From NCBI RefSeq assembly GCF_020905375.1, contig NZ_JAJJBU010000013.1, positions 120,623 through 184,622 of the forward strand: DNA of 64,000 nucleotides, given 5' to 3'. The notes under the pieces are model-generated. The model was given only the letters and a program-made list of their open reading frames with translations, searched no databases and had not been told where the DNA came from. The stretch is from Arthrobacter cryoconiti (GTDB lineage Bacteria > Actinomycetota > Actinomycetes > Actinomycetales > Micrococcaceae). Shown piece after piece: positions 26,324 to 34,712 of the stretch. Within the stretch, counting starts at the first letter, position 1. Every line of letters begins with the position of its first letter. The translations under genes and the position numbers were made by a program.

Positions 26324-27994
26324 CTAGTTGCCGCTGGCGCTCTTCACTGCGCGGCCCTTCTTAGCTGCGGCCTGAATTTCGGCCATATACGGCGCCACCA
26401 CGCTGCGTGAGATACGGCAGTCGGCTAAAAAGACGCCATGGGCGCCGTCCTTAACCCAGTGGCGCAGCGCGTCCAAGTCTTGATGAGACTGGACCACTGA
26501 ACTGGCTGCACCCATGGCAGCAGCCATAGCTGCGAAGTTAACCTCAGGGATCAGCATGGGTTCTTGTGCCAGGCCCAGCGTCCCATATTGGTGCACTTCG
26601 GCACCGTAAGCTGCGTCGTTGAAGACAATGATGATCCCGCTGCGGACAGTGCGGATCATGGACTCCAAGTCGGCCAGGGCCATGAGGAAGCCGCCGTCGC
26701 CCGTGGCCAAAACCACGGTGGCCGCCGGAGCGGCTACCCCAGCACCCACAGCGCTAGCTAGACCCAAACCAATGGACTGGTACGCCGTTCCCACCAGGTT
26801 CATCCTCTGTGGTCCGGACGTTTTCCAAAACATGGGAGCCCAGCCAATGAAGTGCCCGCCGTCCTGGACTATAACGCGATCCTGAGGGAGGACTGCGTCC
26901 AGTGCGCCAGAGAGCGCGCGGGGGTCAAGGCGCCCATCTGGGGCGAACTCGCTGCCCTGCTCCCGGTCAAAGACGGCAGTCAAGCGATCCCCCAGGCGGT
27001 CCCGCCATCCGGTGTTCGCGGGAGCCTGGGGGACGCGGGCCAGCAGTGCCTCGCCGGTGGCCCGGGCGTCGGCGCACAGATGAATGTCTACACGTGGATT
27101 GGTTGGAGTGGGGGAAAGATCTACCTGGATGATGGTGGCGGCCGCGTTGAAGAGGTCACCGAAGCGCATTGTGAACTGGTTGAGAGACGCTCCAGCCACC
27201 AGCACGACGTCGGCCTCTGCCATGAGCGCTGCGGACTCTTCGCTAGAGAAACCTCCAGCAACACCTAAATCACCGTGCCGGCCGGGCATGAGCTCGCAGC
27301 CCAAGACGGACCCCGCATTCAAGGCGCCGATCCGGTCGGCTAGATCGCGCAGCGCGGCCCCGGCCCCGGACAATGCCGCTCCCCGCCCTGCGAGCACGAG
27401 TGGCCGCTGCGCGCCCGTTAGCAGCGCGGCTGCCCGATCCAACGTGGCCGCATGCGGTAACGCCGCCACCGGAATGTTGAGGGGATGCTCGGGAGTGAGA
27501 TCTCCCTCAGTAATTTCAGCGGTGGCTAGATCGTACGGGATGGCCAGAACCACGGCGGTCCGTTCCGTCAAAGCATGGGTCAGGGCAAGGCGGGTGATGT
27601 GGCCTGCGTTATCGGCTCCCACCACAAATGTGGGAGCACCTACCGAGGATGCGATCCCCGCCTGGTCAATATCCCAGGGCCGCTTCCCTGAGGTGGGGGC
27701 ATCACCGGTAACAAGCACCAAAGGAGTTCTGGCCTGGACCGATTCCGCCAGGGCAGTGATGGCGTTGCTGAAGCCCGCACCATAGGTGGTGGTCGCTACG
27801 GCCAACCGGGAGCAGACCCTGTAGTGCGCGTCTGCCGCCGAAACGGCTGCCGCTTCGTGACGTACGGGCGTAAATGTCAGCGATGTACTAGCCGCGGCGT
27901 CTAGGAAGTAGGCGTTGCCGTTTCCCATGACACCAAAGATGTGACTGGTGTGAAAAGAAAGAACGTCAGCAATACGCGCGGAAACAGTGGTCAT
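26324..27994 (-). CDS. Thiamine pyrophosphate-dependent enzyme, acetolactate synthase-like
   Basis: Three-domain TPP enzyme of 556 residues. The N-terminal Pyr domain has GVMGNGNAYFLDAA and the cofactor-activating glutamate in PVRHEAAAVSAADAHYR; the central domain is about 190-320; the C-terminal PP domain has the Mg/TPP motif TGDGGFLMALADLESMI ending at VFNDAAYG. It resembles acetohydroxyacid synthase, benzoylformate decarboxylase and other 2-oxoacid decarboxylases or carboligases. The specific substrate is not evident. AGGAG precedes the ATG. Located downstream of the Lrp gene and upstream of the ICL/PEPM gene on the same strand. Confidence 0.82.
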   Translation of the reverse strand: MTTVSARIADVLSFHTSHIFGVMGNGNAYFLDAAASTSLTFTPVRHEAAAVSAADAHYRVCSRLAVATTTYGAGFSNAITALAESVQARTPLVLVTGDAPTSGKRPWDIDQAGIASSVGAPTFVVGADNAGHITRLALTHALTERTAVVLAIPYDLATAEITEGDLTPEHPLNIPVAALPHAATLDRAAALLTGAQRPLVLAGRGAALSGAGAALRDLADRIGALNAGSVLGCELMPGRHGDLGVAGGFSSEESAALMAEADVVLVAGASLNQFTMRFGDLFNAAATIIQVDLSPTPTNPRVDIHLCADARATGEALLARVPQAPANTGWRDRLGDRLTAVFDREQGSEFAPDGRLDPRALSGALDAVLPQDRVIVQDGGHFIGWAPMFWKTSGPQRMNLVGTAYQSIGLGLASAVGAGVAAPAATVVLATGDGGFLMALADLESMIRTVRSGIIIVFNDAAYGAEVHQYGTLGLAQEPMLIPEVNFAAMAAAMGAASSVVQSHQDLDALRHWVKDGAHGVFLADCRISRSVVAPYMAEIQAAAKKGRAVKSASGN

Positions 27995-28156
27995 GGGAAC
28001 TCCTGGTCAACAAAATAGTGGTCATAAATGCCATATATGTCTGCGGGGAGTCCCGGTATCGCCCTTTTTTCGGGAGACCGTGCCGTGCACGTAACCGCTT
28101 GAGGGTATCGCCCACCGGCACCCGAACGCAAGCAGCAATGAGATGGTGCCTGTGCT

Positions 28157-28609
28157 CTAACGGTTATCTAGGTCTTCAAAGATCAGGAAAGTCTGGGTGT
28201 CTTGGACCCCGGTCATTGATTGGAGTTGATCAAAGATAACCCGTCGCAGACCCGTATTGTCCTCGGCGCGGACCAGCAACATAACGTCAAAGTCTCCGCC
28301 CACTAACGCAATGTGCTGCACTTCAGGAATAGCGCGCAGCTCCTCTTTGAGCTCCCGCCAAGCATGCTGACTCACCTTTAGGGTCACATAGGCAGAGGAC
28401 TTCAAGCCTGCTTTGACGGGGTCAACGAGCGCCGTGAACTTAGTCAGCACGCCGGAAGAGGTCAGGCGAGAAATCCGTGCATAAGCGTGAGCCCGGGAAA
28501 TATGAACGTTCTGTGCCACGGCACTGACGGAGAGCCTGCCGTCGCGGGTGAGTTCCGTGATGATCCTGCGGTCCACGTCATCTAGTGGGAGTGCTGAGGT
28601 TTCTGGCAT
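28157..28609 (-). CDS. Lrp/AsnC-family regulator
   Basis: Regulator of 150 residues. N-terminal helix-turn-helix DVDRRIITELTRDGRLSVSAVAQNVHISRAHAYARI, then the RAM domain with HIALVGGDFDVMLLVRAED (glycine-rich ligand loop) and C-terminal QTFLIFE. GAGGAG lies 6 bases before the ATG. Divergent from the 2-oxoacid dehydrogenase operon, the arrangement of BkdR-type regulators of branched-chain ketoacid degradation; it could also act on the TPP gene downstream. The leader carries three 14-bp tandem repeats. Confidence 0.9.
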   Translation of the reverse strand: MPETSALPLDDVDRRIITELTRDGRLSVSAVAQNVHISRAHAYARISRLTSSGVLTKFTALVDPVKAGLKSSAYVTLKVSQHAWRELKEELRAIPEVQHIALVGGDFDVMLLVRAEDNTGLRRVIFDQLQSMTGVQDTQTFLIFEDLDNR

Positions 28610-28623
28610 GGTGCTCCTCGGGG

Positions 28624-28665
28624 GATCAAGACAAGCTGATCAAGACATGCTGATCAAGACAAGCT
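28624..28665. repeat. Three tandem 14-bp repeats in the Lrp gene leader
   Basis: Copies GATCAAGACAAGCT (28624-28637), GATCAAGACATGCT (28638-28651) and GATCAAGACAAGCT (28652-28665) follow each other without a gap. They lie between the Lrp gene start and its predicted transcription start at about 28680, so they would be in the mRNA leader. Lrp binding or slippage-prone repeat are both possible. Confidence 0.85.
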
Positions 28666-28686
28666 GCGTGCGTAATGCACATCACA

Positions 28687-28715
28687 ATCATATTTTGTCT
28701 GTGAAAATAGGGCAA
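28687..28715 (-). promoter_or_regulatory. Probable promoter of the Lrp gene
   Basis: On the minus strand TTGCCC (28710-28715) and TATGAT (28687-28692) are separated by 17 bases. The predicted start near 28680 gives a leader of about 70 bases that includes the tandem repeats and the ribosome site. Confidence 0.55.
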
Positions 28716-28828
28716 TTCGTGTCAAACATCCAGAGATTGTGGAACTCGTGGATACAAAACGACTTCTGATTCCATACTAGGAGAACATAACATCTTTGTG
28801 CGTAACTCCTTGGGAGGAGTGGAATCCA

Positions 28829-29995
28829 ATGACGAACCACCCGGAATTCATCGAGAATACGGCTAACGATGGGCGGGCGGAAGGCAATCTCCTTCCTTCG
28901 GTGCAGCCCGTCCAACTAATTGCCCCGGAGGGCACCAAGCACCCGGAATCCGCTACTGCGGGCTGGAAAGAACGGTACGCGCTGCCGAGTGTAGACACCT
29001 TGCTGGAAGGCTATGGCCGTCTTGTCATGGGGCGACGCATCAACGATCAAGCCAATGCTCTGGTGCGTCAAGGACGAATGGCGGTGTATCCGTCATCGTT
29101 TGGCCAAGAGGCCTGCCAGGTGGCAGCTGACATGTGTTTGGATCAGGATGACTGGCTCTTCCCGACTTACCGGGACACCGTCGCCATCCTAGGCCGCGGG
29201 GTGGACCCTCTCGAGGCGTTTGAATCGCTGCGTGGAGATTGGCACAGTGGTTTTGACCCGAAAGAATACAAAACGGCACTTCCCGCAACACCGCTGGCAA
29301 CTCAGCTTTTGCATGCCGTAGGTGTGGCCCATGCCGCCAAACTACGCGGAGAGGACACGGTGGCGCTTGCCCTGTGTGGCGATGGCGCCAGCAGCGAGGG
29401 TGACTTCCATGAAGCCCTGAACTTTGCTGCCGTCTTCCATGTCCCGGTAGTTTTCCTCATCCAGAATAATCAGTACGCAATTTCCGTCCCGCTGCGTCAG
29501 CAAAATGTTGCGCAATCCTTGGCCCACAAGGCCATTGGCTACGGTATGCCGGGGGAGCGCGTAGACGGCAATGATCTGGCGGCCCTTCTGTCCGTGGTGG
29601 GAGCAGCTGTGAAGCGTGCTCGCGACGGTGGCGGCCCCGCACTCATCGAGGCGCACACGTACCGGATGGAATCGCACACCAATGCCGATGATGCCACCCG
29701 TTACCGCTCCGCCGAGGAAGTGGCCTCCTGGGCACCGAAGGATCCGCTGCTCCGGCTGCAAAAATACCTGCACGACGCCGGGGAGCTAAGTGCCGATGAC
29801 GCCGAACGTTTCGCAAGCGATGCGGAAGCGGTGGCCAAAATTTTGCGCGATGGCCTAAAGACGGAAACGTCACCGGATCCCGCCGATCTTTTCAGATACG
29901 TATATTCAGAGCCCACACCGCAGCTGCACGAGCAGTCGCGGATGCTCGCAGATGAGCTCGCTAGCGCTCTGGCACCCGAAGGAGTCTCGTCATGA
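28829..29995 (+). CDS. 2-oxoacid dehydrogenase E1 component, alpha subunit
   Basis: Alpha subunit (388 residues) of a heterotetrameric E1, of pyruvate or branched-chain 2-oxoacid dehydrogenase type. TPP motif LCGDGASSEGDFHEALNFAAVF ends at FLIQNNQYAIS; QEACQVAADMCLDQDDWLFPTYRD and ALIEAHTYRMESHTNADDATRY are typical. ATG 28829 is chosen for GGGAGGAG upstream; 28796 lies before that site. First of three coupled genes and divergent from an Lrp regulator, which favours a branched-chain ketoacid role (BkdA1). Confidence 0.9.
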   Translation: MTNHPEFIENTANDGRAEGNLLPSVQPVQLIAPEGTKHPESATAGWKERYALPSVDTLLEGYGRLVMGRRINDQANALVRQGRMAVYPSSFGQEACQVAADMCLDQDDWLFPTYRDTVAILGRGVDPLEAFESLRGDWHSGFDPKEYKTALPATPLATQLLHAVGVAHAAKLRGEDTVALALCGDGASSEGDFHEALNFAAVFHVPVVFLIQNNQYAISVPLRQQNVAQSLAHKAIGYGMPGERVDGNDLAALLSVVGAAVKRARDGGGPALIEAHTYRMESHTNADDATRYRSAEEVASWAPKDPLLRLQKYLHDAGELSADDAERFASDAEAVAKILRDGLKTETSPDPADLFRYVYSEPTPQLHEQSRMLADELASALAPEGVSS

Positions 29996-31080
29996 CCACT
30001 ACGGCCAATCGGACCAAGCCCGCGGCCCGCGCCTCAGGTGCGCCAGCCGGCGTCGAACCCGTCCTCACCGGCGTGCAGACCATCACGTTCGCGAAGGCAC
30101 TGACCCTGGCCATGGCCGACGCTATGGAGGCGGATACCTCTGTGCTCGTCTTTGGTGAGGATGTGGGCACCTTGGGCGGCGTATTCCGCGTGACGGATGG
30201 CCTAACGCGTAGATTCGGTCCGGAACGCTGCTTTGACACGCCACTGGCAGAAGCCGGCATTGTGGGCATGGCCACCGGAATGGCAATGAACGGGATGCGT
30301 CCCGTGGTGGAGATGCAGTTTGACGCATTCGCCTACCCCGCATTTGAACAGATCACCAGCCACGTGGCGAAGATGGGGAACCGGACGCGTGGGCTTGTCC
30401 GCCTGCCCATGGTCATTCGTATCCCGTATGCGGGCGGAATCGGCGGCGTCGAGCACCACTGTGACTCTTCGGAGGCCTACTATGTGCATACGCCCGGGCT
30501 GACGGTTTTGACGCCGTCGACCGTCACGGACGCGTACGTCATGCTCCGTGACGCCATCGCCTCCCCGGACCCTGTGGTGTTCTTGGAGCCAAAAAAGCTG
30601 TATTTCACCAAGGACACGGTGGACTTGGACGAGCTCCGTTCACGGTACGACGCCGACGCTTCCGTTTCGTCTTCAATTGGAACGTCCGTTGTGGCCAGGG
30701 AAGGCACCGACGCTACTCTGATCGCGTATGGCCCGTCCGTCTCCATTGCGCTCGCTGCTGCCGAGACCGCCGCTACTGAGGGACGCTCACTGCAGGTAAT
30801 CGATGTCCGTTCGCTGGTGCCGTTCGACGACGAGGGGGTCTGCGCCGCAGTCCGCTCCACCGGTCGCGCAGTGGTCATCGCCGAAGCGCCGGGCTTTGCC
30901 TCGATGGCTGCAGAGATCGTGGCCCGCATCCAAGAGCGCTGCTTCCATTCCCTCGCGGCCCCTGTGCTGCGAGTGACCGGATTCGATATTCCGTACCCGG
31001 CCCCGCGGCTGGAAAAATATTACCTTCCCGGCGTGGACAGGATCCTGGACGCCGTCGATAACCTGCAATGGGAGAACTGA
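29992..31080 (+). CDS. 2-oxoacid dehydrogenase E1 component, beta subunit
   Basis: Beta subunit of 362 residues with ALTLAMADAMEADTSVLVFGEDVG at the N-terminus of the transketolase pyrimidine domain, CFDTPLAEAGIVGMATGMAMNG, the YAGGIGGVEHHCDSSEAYY segment and a C-terminal transketolase domain VIDVRSLVPFD. It overlaps both the alpha gene (ATGA) and the E2 gene. The EHHCDSSEA loop resembles branched-chain E1 beta subunits more than PDH, although this is a judgement by eye. Confidence 0.9.
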   Translation: MTTTANRTKPAARASGAPAGVEPVLTGVQTITFAKALTLAMADAMEADTSVLVFGEDVGTLGGVFRVTDGLTRRFGPERCFDTPLAEAGIVGMATGMAMNGMRPVVEMQFDAFAYPAFEQITSHVAKMGNRTRGLVRLPMVIRIPYAGGIGGVEHHCDSSEAYYVHTPGLTVLTPSTVTDAYVMLRDAIASPDPVVFLEPKKLYFTKDTVDLDELRSRYDADASVSSSIGTSVVAREGTDATLIAYGPSVSIALAAAETAATEGRSLQVIDVRSLVPFDDEGVCAAVRSTGRAVVIAEAPGFASMAAEIVARIQERCFHSLAAPVLRVTGFDIPYPAPRLEKYYLPGVDRILDAVDNLQWEN

Positions 31081-32468
31081 TGGGCCTGCAAGTATTTATG
31101 CTGCCGGATCTGGGTGAAGGACTCGTCGAAGCTGAACTGGTCACCTGGCTTGTTTCCGTCGGCGAAAGCGTCCACGTGGACCAGCCAATCGCCGAAGTGG
31201 AGACCGCTAAGTCAGTTGTTGAGGTGCCATCTCCCTACGAAGGCGTAGTAGACACGCTGCACGCGGAGGAAGGCGAGACCATGGAGGTCGGCAAACCGCT
31301 GATTTCCATTGCAGCTGTTGGAGCTCAGAGCGGTGGAACTGAGCCGGTTGAGGCTGTTGACGAAACCCCTTCCGGCTCTGGCAACGTTCTCATTGGATAT
31401 GGGACCTCCGACCACGGCGGAACAGGAAGGAGCCGGCCCTCACGGTCTCAGCGCATGAACCAGCATGCAGCTGCTGCGGCTGTTACTCCCGCGCAGCCAC
31501 TGGCGCAGCTTGTCGTCTCACCTCTGGTGCGCAAGATGGCACGGGACGCTGGGCTATCTCTTACGGAGATTTCTGGTTCCGGTACTGACGGTCTGATCAT
31601 GCGCCGCGATGTGGCGGAAGCTGTGGCAGCCAACCAAGCGACAGCCCCGCAGACCGAGCACCCCGCTCCCTCGATACCGCCCAGCGGATCACCACTTACC
31701 GAGTCTGCTGGATCGGTCAGTGTCAGTGCGAAAGCCCAGAACGGTGTGCTTGACCCGCGCACCGGGCTGCGCGTTCTGGCGCAGACTCCGTTGTCCGGGG
31801 CGAAGAAGGCCGCGTCAGTCGCCCTAGCCCGCAGTCGGCGTGAGATCCCTGAGGCCACCGTCTGGTTGGACGTTGATGCGACTGCGCTCATGGACCTGCG
31901 TGCCGCAATGAAGGCCAAACACGGGTCAGCGCCGGGTGTGCTGGCCTTTGTGGCACGTTTTGTTACGGCTGGGCTGGCACGCTTCCCGCAGCTGAATACT
32001 CAACTTCTCAGCGCAGACGGCACCGAATCCGTGGTCGAGTTTGATGGCATCAATTTAGGTTTTGCCGCACAAACTGAACGTGGATTGGTGGTCCCCGTGC
32101 TGCGCAATGCAGAGGGCCGCAGTGCCCGTGAACTGGACGCTGCACTGCGCACGCTTACGGAGACAGCGCGCTCGGGCAAGGCCGGTCCGGCTCTGCTTTC
32201 AGGGGGCACGTTTACGGTGAATAACTACGGTGTGTTTGGTGTGGACGGCTCAGCGGCCATCATCAACTATCCGGAAGCCGCCATGCTGGGGCTGGGGCGA
32301 ATCCTGGACAAACCGTGGGTGGTGGACGGTGAGCTCTGTGTGCGCAAGATGACCGAGCTGACCCTCGCTTTCGATCACAGGGTCTGCGATGGAGCTGTAG
32401 CTGCGGGTTTTCTGCGTTTCGTTGCCGACGCCATGGAAAACCCTGCTGGAGCCCTGGCCGACCTCTAA
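31080..32468 (+). CDS. 2-oxoacid dehydrogenase E2, dihydrolipoamide acyltransferase
   Basis: E2 acyltransferase of 462 residues. One lipoyl domain (about residues 1-80) with the lipoylated lysine in EVETAKSVVEVPSPYEG, then a linker, a peripheral-subunit-binding domain around 140-180 (VSPLVRKMARDAGLSLTEISGSGTDGLI), and a catalytic domain from about 240 ending in FDHRVCDGAVAAGF. ATG 31080 overlaps the beta stop as TGATG; the frame is open four codons further up. No E3 gene follows, so lipoamide dehydrogenase must come from elsewhere. Confidence 0.92.
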   Translation: MGLQVFMLPDLGEGLVEAELVTWLVSVGESVHVDQPIAEVETAKSVVEVPSPYEGVVDTLHAEEGETMEVGKPLISIAAVGAQSGGTEPVEAVDETPSGSGNVLIGYGTSDHGGTGRSRPSRSQRMNQHAAAAAVTPAQPLAQLVVSPLVRKMARDAGLSLTEISGSGTDGLIMRRDVAEAVAANQATAPQTEHPAPSIPPSGSPLTESAGSVSVSAKAQNGVLDPRTGLRVLAQTPLSGAKKAASVALARSRREIPEATVWLDVDATALMDLRAAMKAKHGSAPGVLAFVARFVTAGLARFPQLNTQLLSADGTESVVEFDGINLGFAAQTERGLVVPVLRNAEGRSARELDAALRTLTETARSGKAGPALLSGGTFTVNNYGVFGVDGSAAIINYPEAAMLGLGRILDKPWVVDGELCVRKMTELTLAFDHRVCDGAVAAGFLRFVADAMENPAGALADL

Positions 32469-32499
32469 GCGCTAACAGGACGGCACCTCAAAACTTTTT

Positions 32500-32538
32500 C
32501 ACCCTAGGCCTGTGCTTTTGCTGCACGGGTCTAGGGTG
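32500..32538 (+). terminator. 16-bp stem-loop after the E2 gene, overlapping the MFS promoter
   Basis: Arms 32500-32515 and 32523-32538 pair over 16 bp in RNA, with two G-U pairs and a 7-base loop. It lies 32 bases after the E2 stop and could terminate the operon. The 3' arm contains TAGGGT (32532-32537), the likely -10 of the following MFS gene. Confidence 0.6.
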
Positions 32539-32544
32539 GAGTGA

Positions 32545-33741
32545 GTGAGCAAGAACGCCCGTCCAGGAGACTTCAGTTTGTGGTCCATCGCCATTCCGGC
32601 GTTTGGGCCATCCCTTTTGTTTGGGATTGGCGAGGGCGCCATCTTGCCGGTGATCCCGCTCAGCGCCCGTGACGGAGGTTCTTCCCTTGCCGGTGCCGCA
32701 CTGGTTGTCTCACTTGTTGGCATAGGGTCACTGGTCAGTAACATTCCGGCGTCGATCATTACAGCCAAATTTGGTGAGCGGCGTGGCATGGTGGGCGCGG
32801 CTGTGCTGAGCATGGTGGCAATGCTGATGTGTGTGTTTGCCCCCAATCTCGTGGTCTTCGCTTGTGGCGTGTTCTTGATTGGAGCGGCCTCCTCCGTTTT
32901 CAATCTGGCTCGGCAAAGTTACCTGACAGAGGCAGTTCCGCCGTTTCTGCGTGCGCGGGCCATGTCGATGCTTGGCGGTGTGGGGCGGATCGGGCTGTTT
33001 GTTGGGCCCTTCATTGGCGCACTCGTCATTCACCTTGGCGGCCTTGCGGGTGCGTACTGGGTGGCCGCCATTGCCGCCTTGGCTGCGGGAGCTGTGGCGT
33101 GGAGCCTGCCCGATTTGGTGAGCGCTCAAGGCGAGCCCCCTGCCGGTGCTCCTCCGAAGATCAGGACTCTTGTTTCAGCACACCGCAAGGTGTTCCTGAG
33201 TGTGGGGATCGGGGTGTTGCTGGTAAGTGCCGTGCGGTCCTCGCGGCAAGTTGTGGTGCCGTTATGGGCAGATAACTTAGGGCTGAACCCTGCCACAACA
33301 TCGCTGATCTACGGTTTGTCCGGGGCTATCGACATGCTGGTCTTTTATCCGGCAGGAAAAATCATGGATAAGAAGGGGCGCATTGCAGTGGCTGTGCCTT
33401 CCATGCTCTTTATGGGCATTTCCTTACTGTTGATGCCCTTGAGCACTGATGCCGTTTCGTTGTTGTTGGTTGCTTTACTGATTGGTTTTGGCAACGGCAT
33501 TGGCTCCGGATTGATTATGACTCTGGGTGCTGATTACTCCCCACGCAACGGCCGTGCCCAGTTTTTGGGAATTTGGCGATTCCTCGCTGACACGGGCGGC
33601 TCTAGCGGGCCCGCTATCTTGGCTGCGCTCACGGCCGTGGTCTCCCTGTCCTTCGGCATTGCTGCCACGGGCCTTTTAGGTCTCGCCGCCGCGGCAGTCC
33701 TGGGATACGCAGTACCGCGCAACAAACCCGTGCCACGATAG
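32545..33741 (+). CDS. MFS transporter
   Basis: Major facilitator of 398 residues with about 12 membrane segments and the motif-A-like loop ITAKFGERRGMVGAAVL; the second half has GKIMDKKGRIAVAVPSMLF. GTG 32545 is 7 bases after TAGGGT, consistent with leaderless initiation; GGTGGAG also lies just upstream but within the stem-loop. Drug-exporter-like by sequence, substrate unknown. Convergent with the PAP2 gene with only 18 bases between. Confidence 0.82.
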   Translation: MSKNARPGDFSLWSIAIPAFGPSLLFGIGEGAILPVIPLSARDGGSSLAGAALVVSLVGIGSLVSNIPASIITAKFGERRGMVGAAVLSMVAMLMCVFAPNLVVFACGVFLIGAASSVFNLARQSYLTEAVPPFLRARAMSMLGGVGRIGLFVGPFIGALVIHLGGLAGAYWVAAIAALAAGAVAWSLPDLVSAQGEPPAGAPPKIRTLVSAHRKVFLSVGIGVLLVSAVRSSRQVVVPLWADNLGLNPATTSLIYGLSGAIDMLVFYPAGKIMDKKGRIAVAVPSMLFMGISLLLMPLSTDAVSLLLVALLIGFGNGIGSGLIMTLGADYSPRNGRAQFLGIWRFLADTGGSSGPAILAALTAVVSLSFGIAATGLLGLAAAAVLGYAVPRNKPVPR

Positions 33742-33759
33742 CTCCCGTGACCTGGCCGC

Positions 33760-34653
33760 TTAGCCTGATTGCCGGCGTCGTACCTGGTGGTTCATGAATA
33801 AGATACCCGCCAACGCCAGACCATACCCGACGGCCACTATCGCGCCCACTCCGGAGAGGAAATAACGGGTGGTGCTGTCGGTGGGATTGCCGGAAACTGA
33901 GTGCAGCAGCAGTGCTGTCGCGGTTGAAGCAAGCACCGTAAAAATACCTGAAATGAACCCCCACCAGCGGCTTGTCGCCCAATGTTGGTTCGAGCCCAGC
34001 CACACATTCCAGCCTCCATCGCAGCGCAGGATGAGCCATGCGGCAGCCAGCGTCCAGATGGAAACAAGGAAGAAGGCAGCGAGCACGTCAGCGGGTCGAT
34101 GCCACTGGTTAATGAGTGTGGAAATTCCGGCAAGAACGGCGTAACTCGAACCCAAAAACGCGGTGGCTGGACGCCACCTAGGGGAAACGACCAAGAATAC
34201 CGCCGCCGCAGCACTGGCCGCCAGAGTGCTGTGCCCGGACGGCAAGGAGTTCAGCGCCAGAGTTGTCACGCCCATGTCAGGGCGGTTAGGCAGGCCCGCT
34301 TTGATTAGCTGCGTGCTCAGATTCGCGGCGGCCATAGCGGCCAGAGCGATCCCCGCAGCTTTCCAGCGCCGCCGTGCCAGAGTCACAAACAGCACAACGA
34401 AGGCCGCAATGACAGCGGATGTGACGGGAAGCAGGTCCAATATCTGCGCGGATTGGCTGCCGAGGAACCTGCGGGCGACGGCGGCCTCGACCAGCGCCGA
34501 TTCATCCAGAAACTGACCCGCCGTGCTTTTGACGAAGAAAACATAAGTGGTCACCAGCCCAGCGAGGCACACGGCAGCCGCAGCGCCGAATGGCGCGGCA
34601 GAAACGGGCAGGCGGCTGTTGCCTTTATGCCTTCGGTCTGCATGCTTTTTCAT
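33760..34653 (-). CDS. PAP2-family phosphatase, membrane-bound
   Basis: Integral membrane protein of 297 residues with the PAP2 acid-phosphatase signature: LIKAGLPNRPDMG (K-x5-RP), SLPSGHSTLAASAA (PSGH) and STLINQWHRPADVLAAF (H-x3-D), spread over about six membrane helices. It probably dephosphorylates a lipid phosphate or undecaprenyl diphosphate on the outer membrane leaflet. An N-terminal segment with a helix (about 16-37) is followed by a loop, then the core. Divergent from menC. Confidence 0.88.
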   Translation of the reverse strand: MKKHADRRHKGNSRLPVSAAPFGAAAAVCLAGLVTTYVFFVKSTAGQFLDESALVEAAVARRFLGSQSAQILDLLPVTSAVIAAFVVLFVTLARRRWKAAGIALAAMAAANLSTQLIKAGLPNRPDMGVTTLALNSLPSGHSTLAASAAAAVFLVVSPRWRPATAFLGSSYAVLAGISTLINQWHRPADVLAAFFLVSIWTLAAAWLILRCDGGWNVWLGSNQHWATSRWWGFISGIFTVLASTATALLLHSVSGNPTDSTTRYFLSGVGAIVAVGYGLALAGILFMNHQVRRRQSG

Positions 34654-34700
34654 CCTGACAAGGGTCCCACAACTTCATGGGAGGATGCGGTGCGCCGCGC

Positions 34701-34706
34701 TACAGT
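34701..34706 (+). promoter_or_regulatory. Leaderless -10 of menC
   Basis: TACAGT, 6 bases before the ATG at 34713. It settles the start of menC over the in-frame ATG 34677 upstream. Confidence 0.6.
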
Positions 34707-34712
34707 GAGGTG

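Noticed and set aside
25474..27994. Phosphonate biosynthesis locus
   Set aside because: The lyase lacks the PEP mutase signature I would expect and no transaminase or other phosphonate gene is near.
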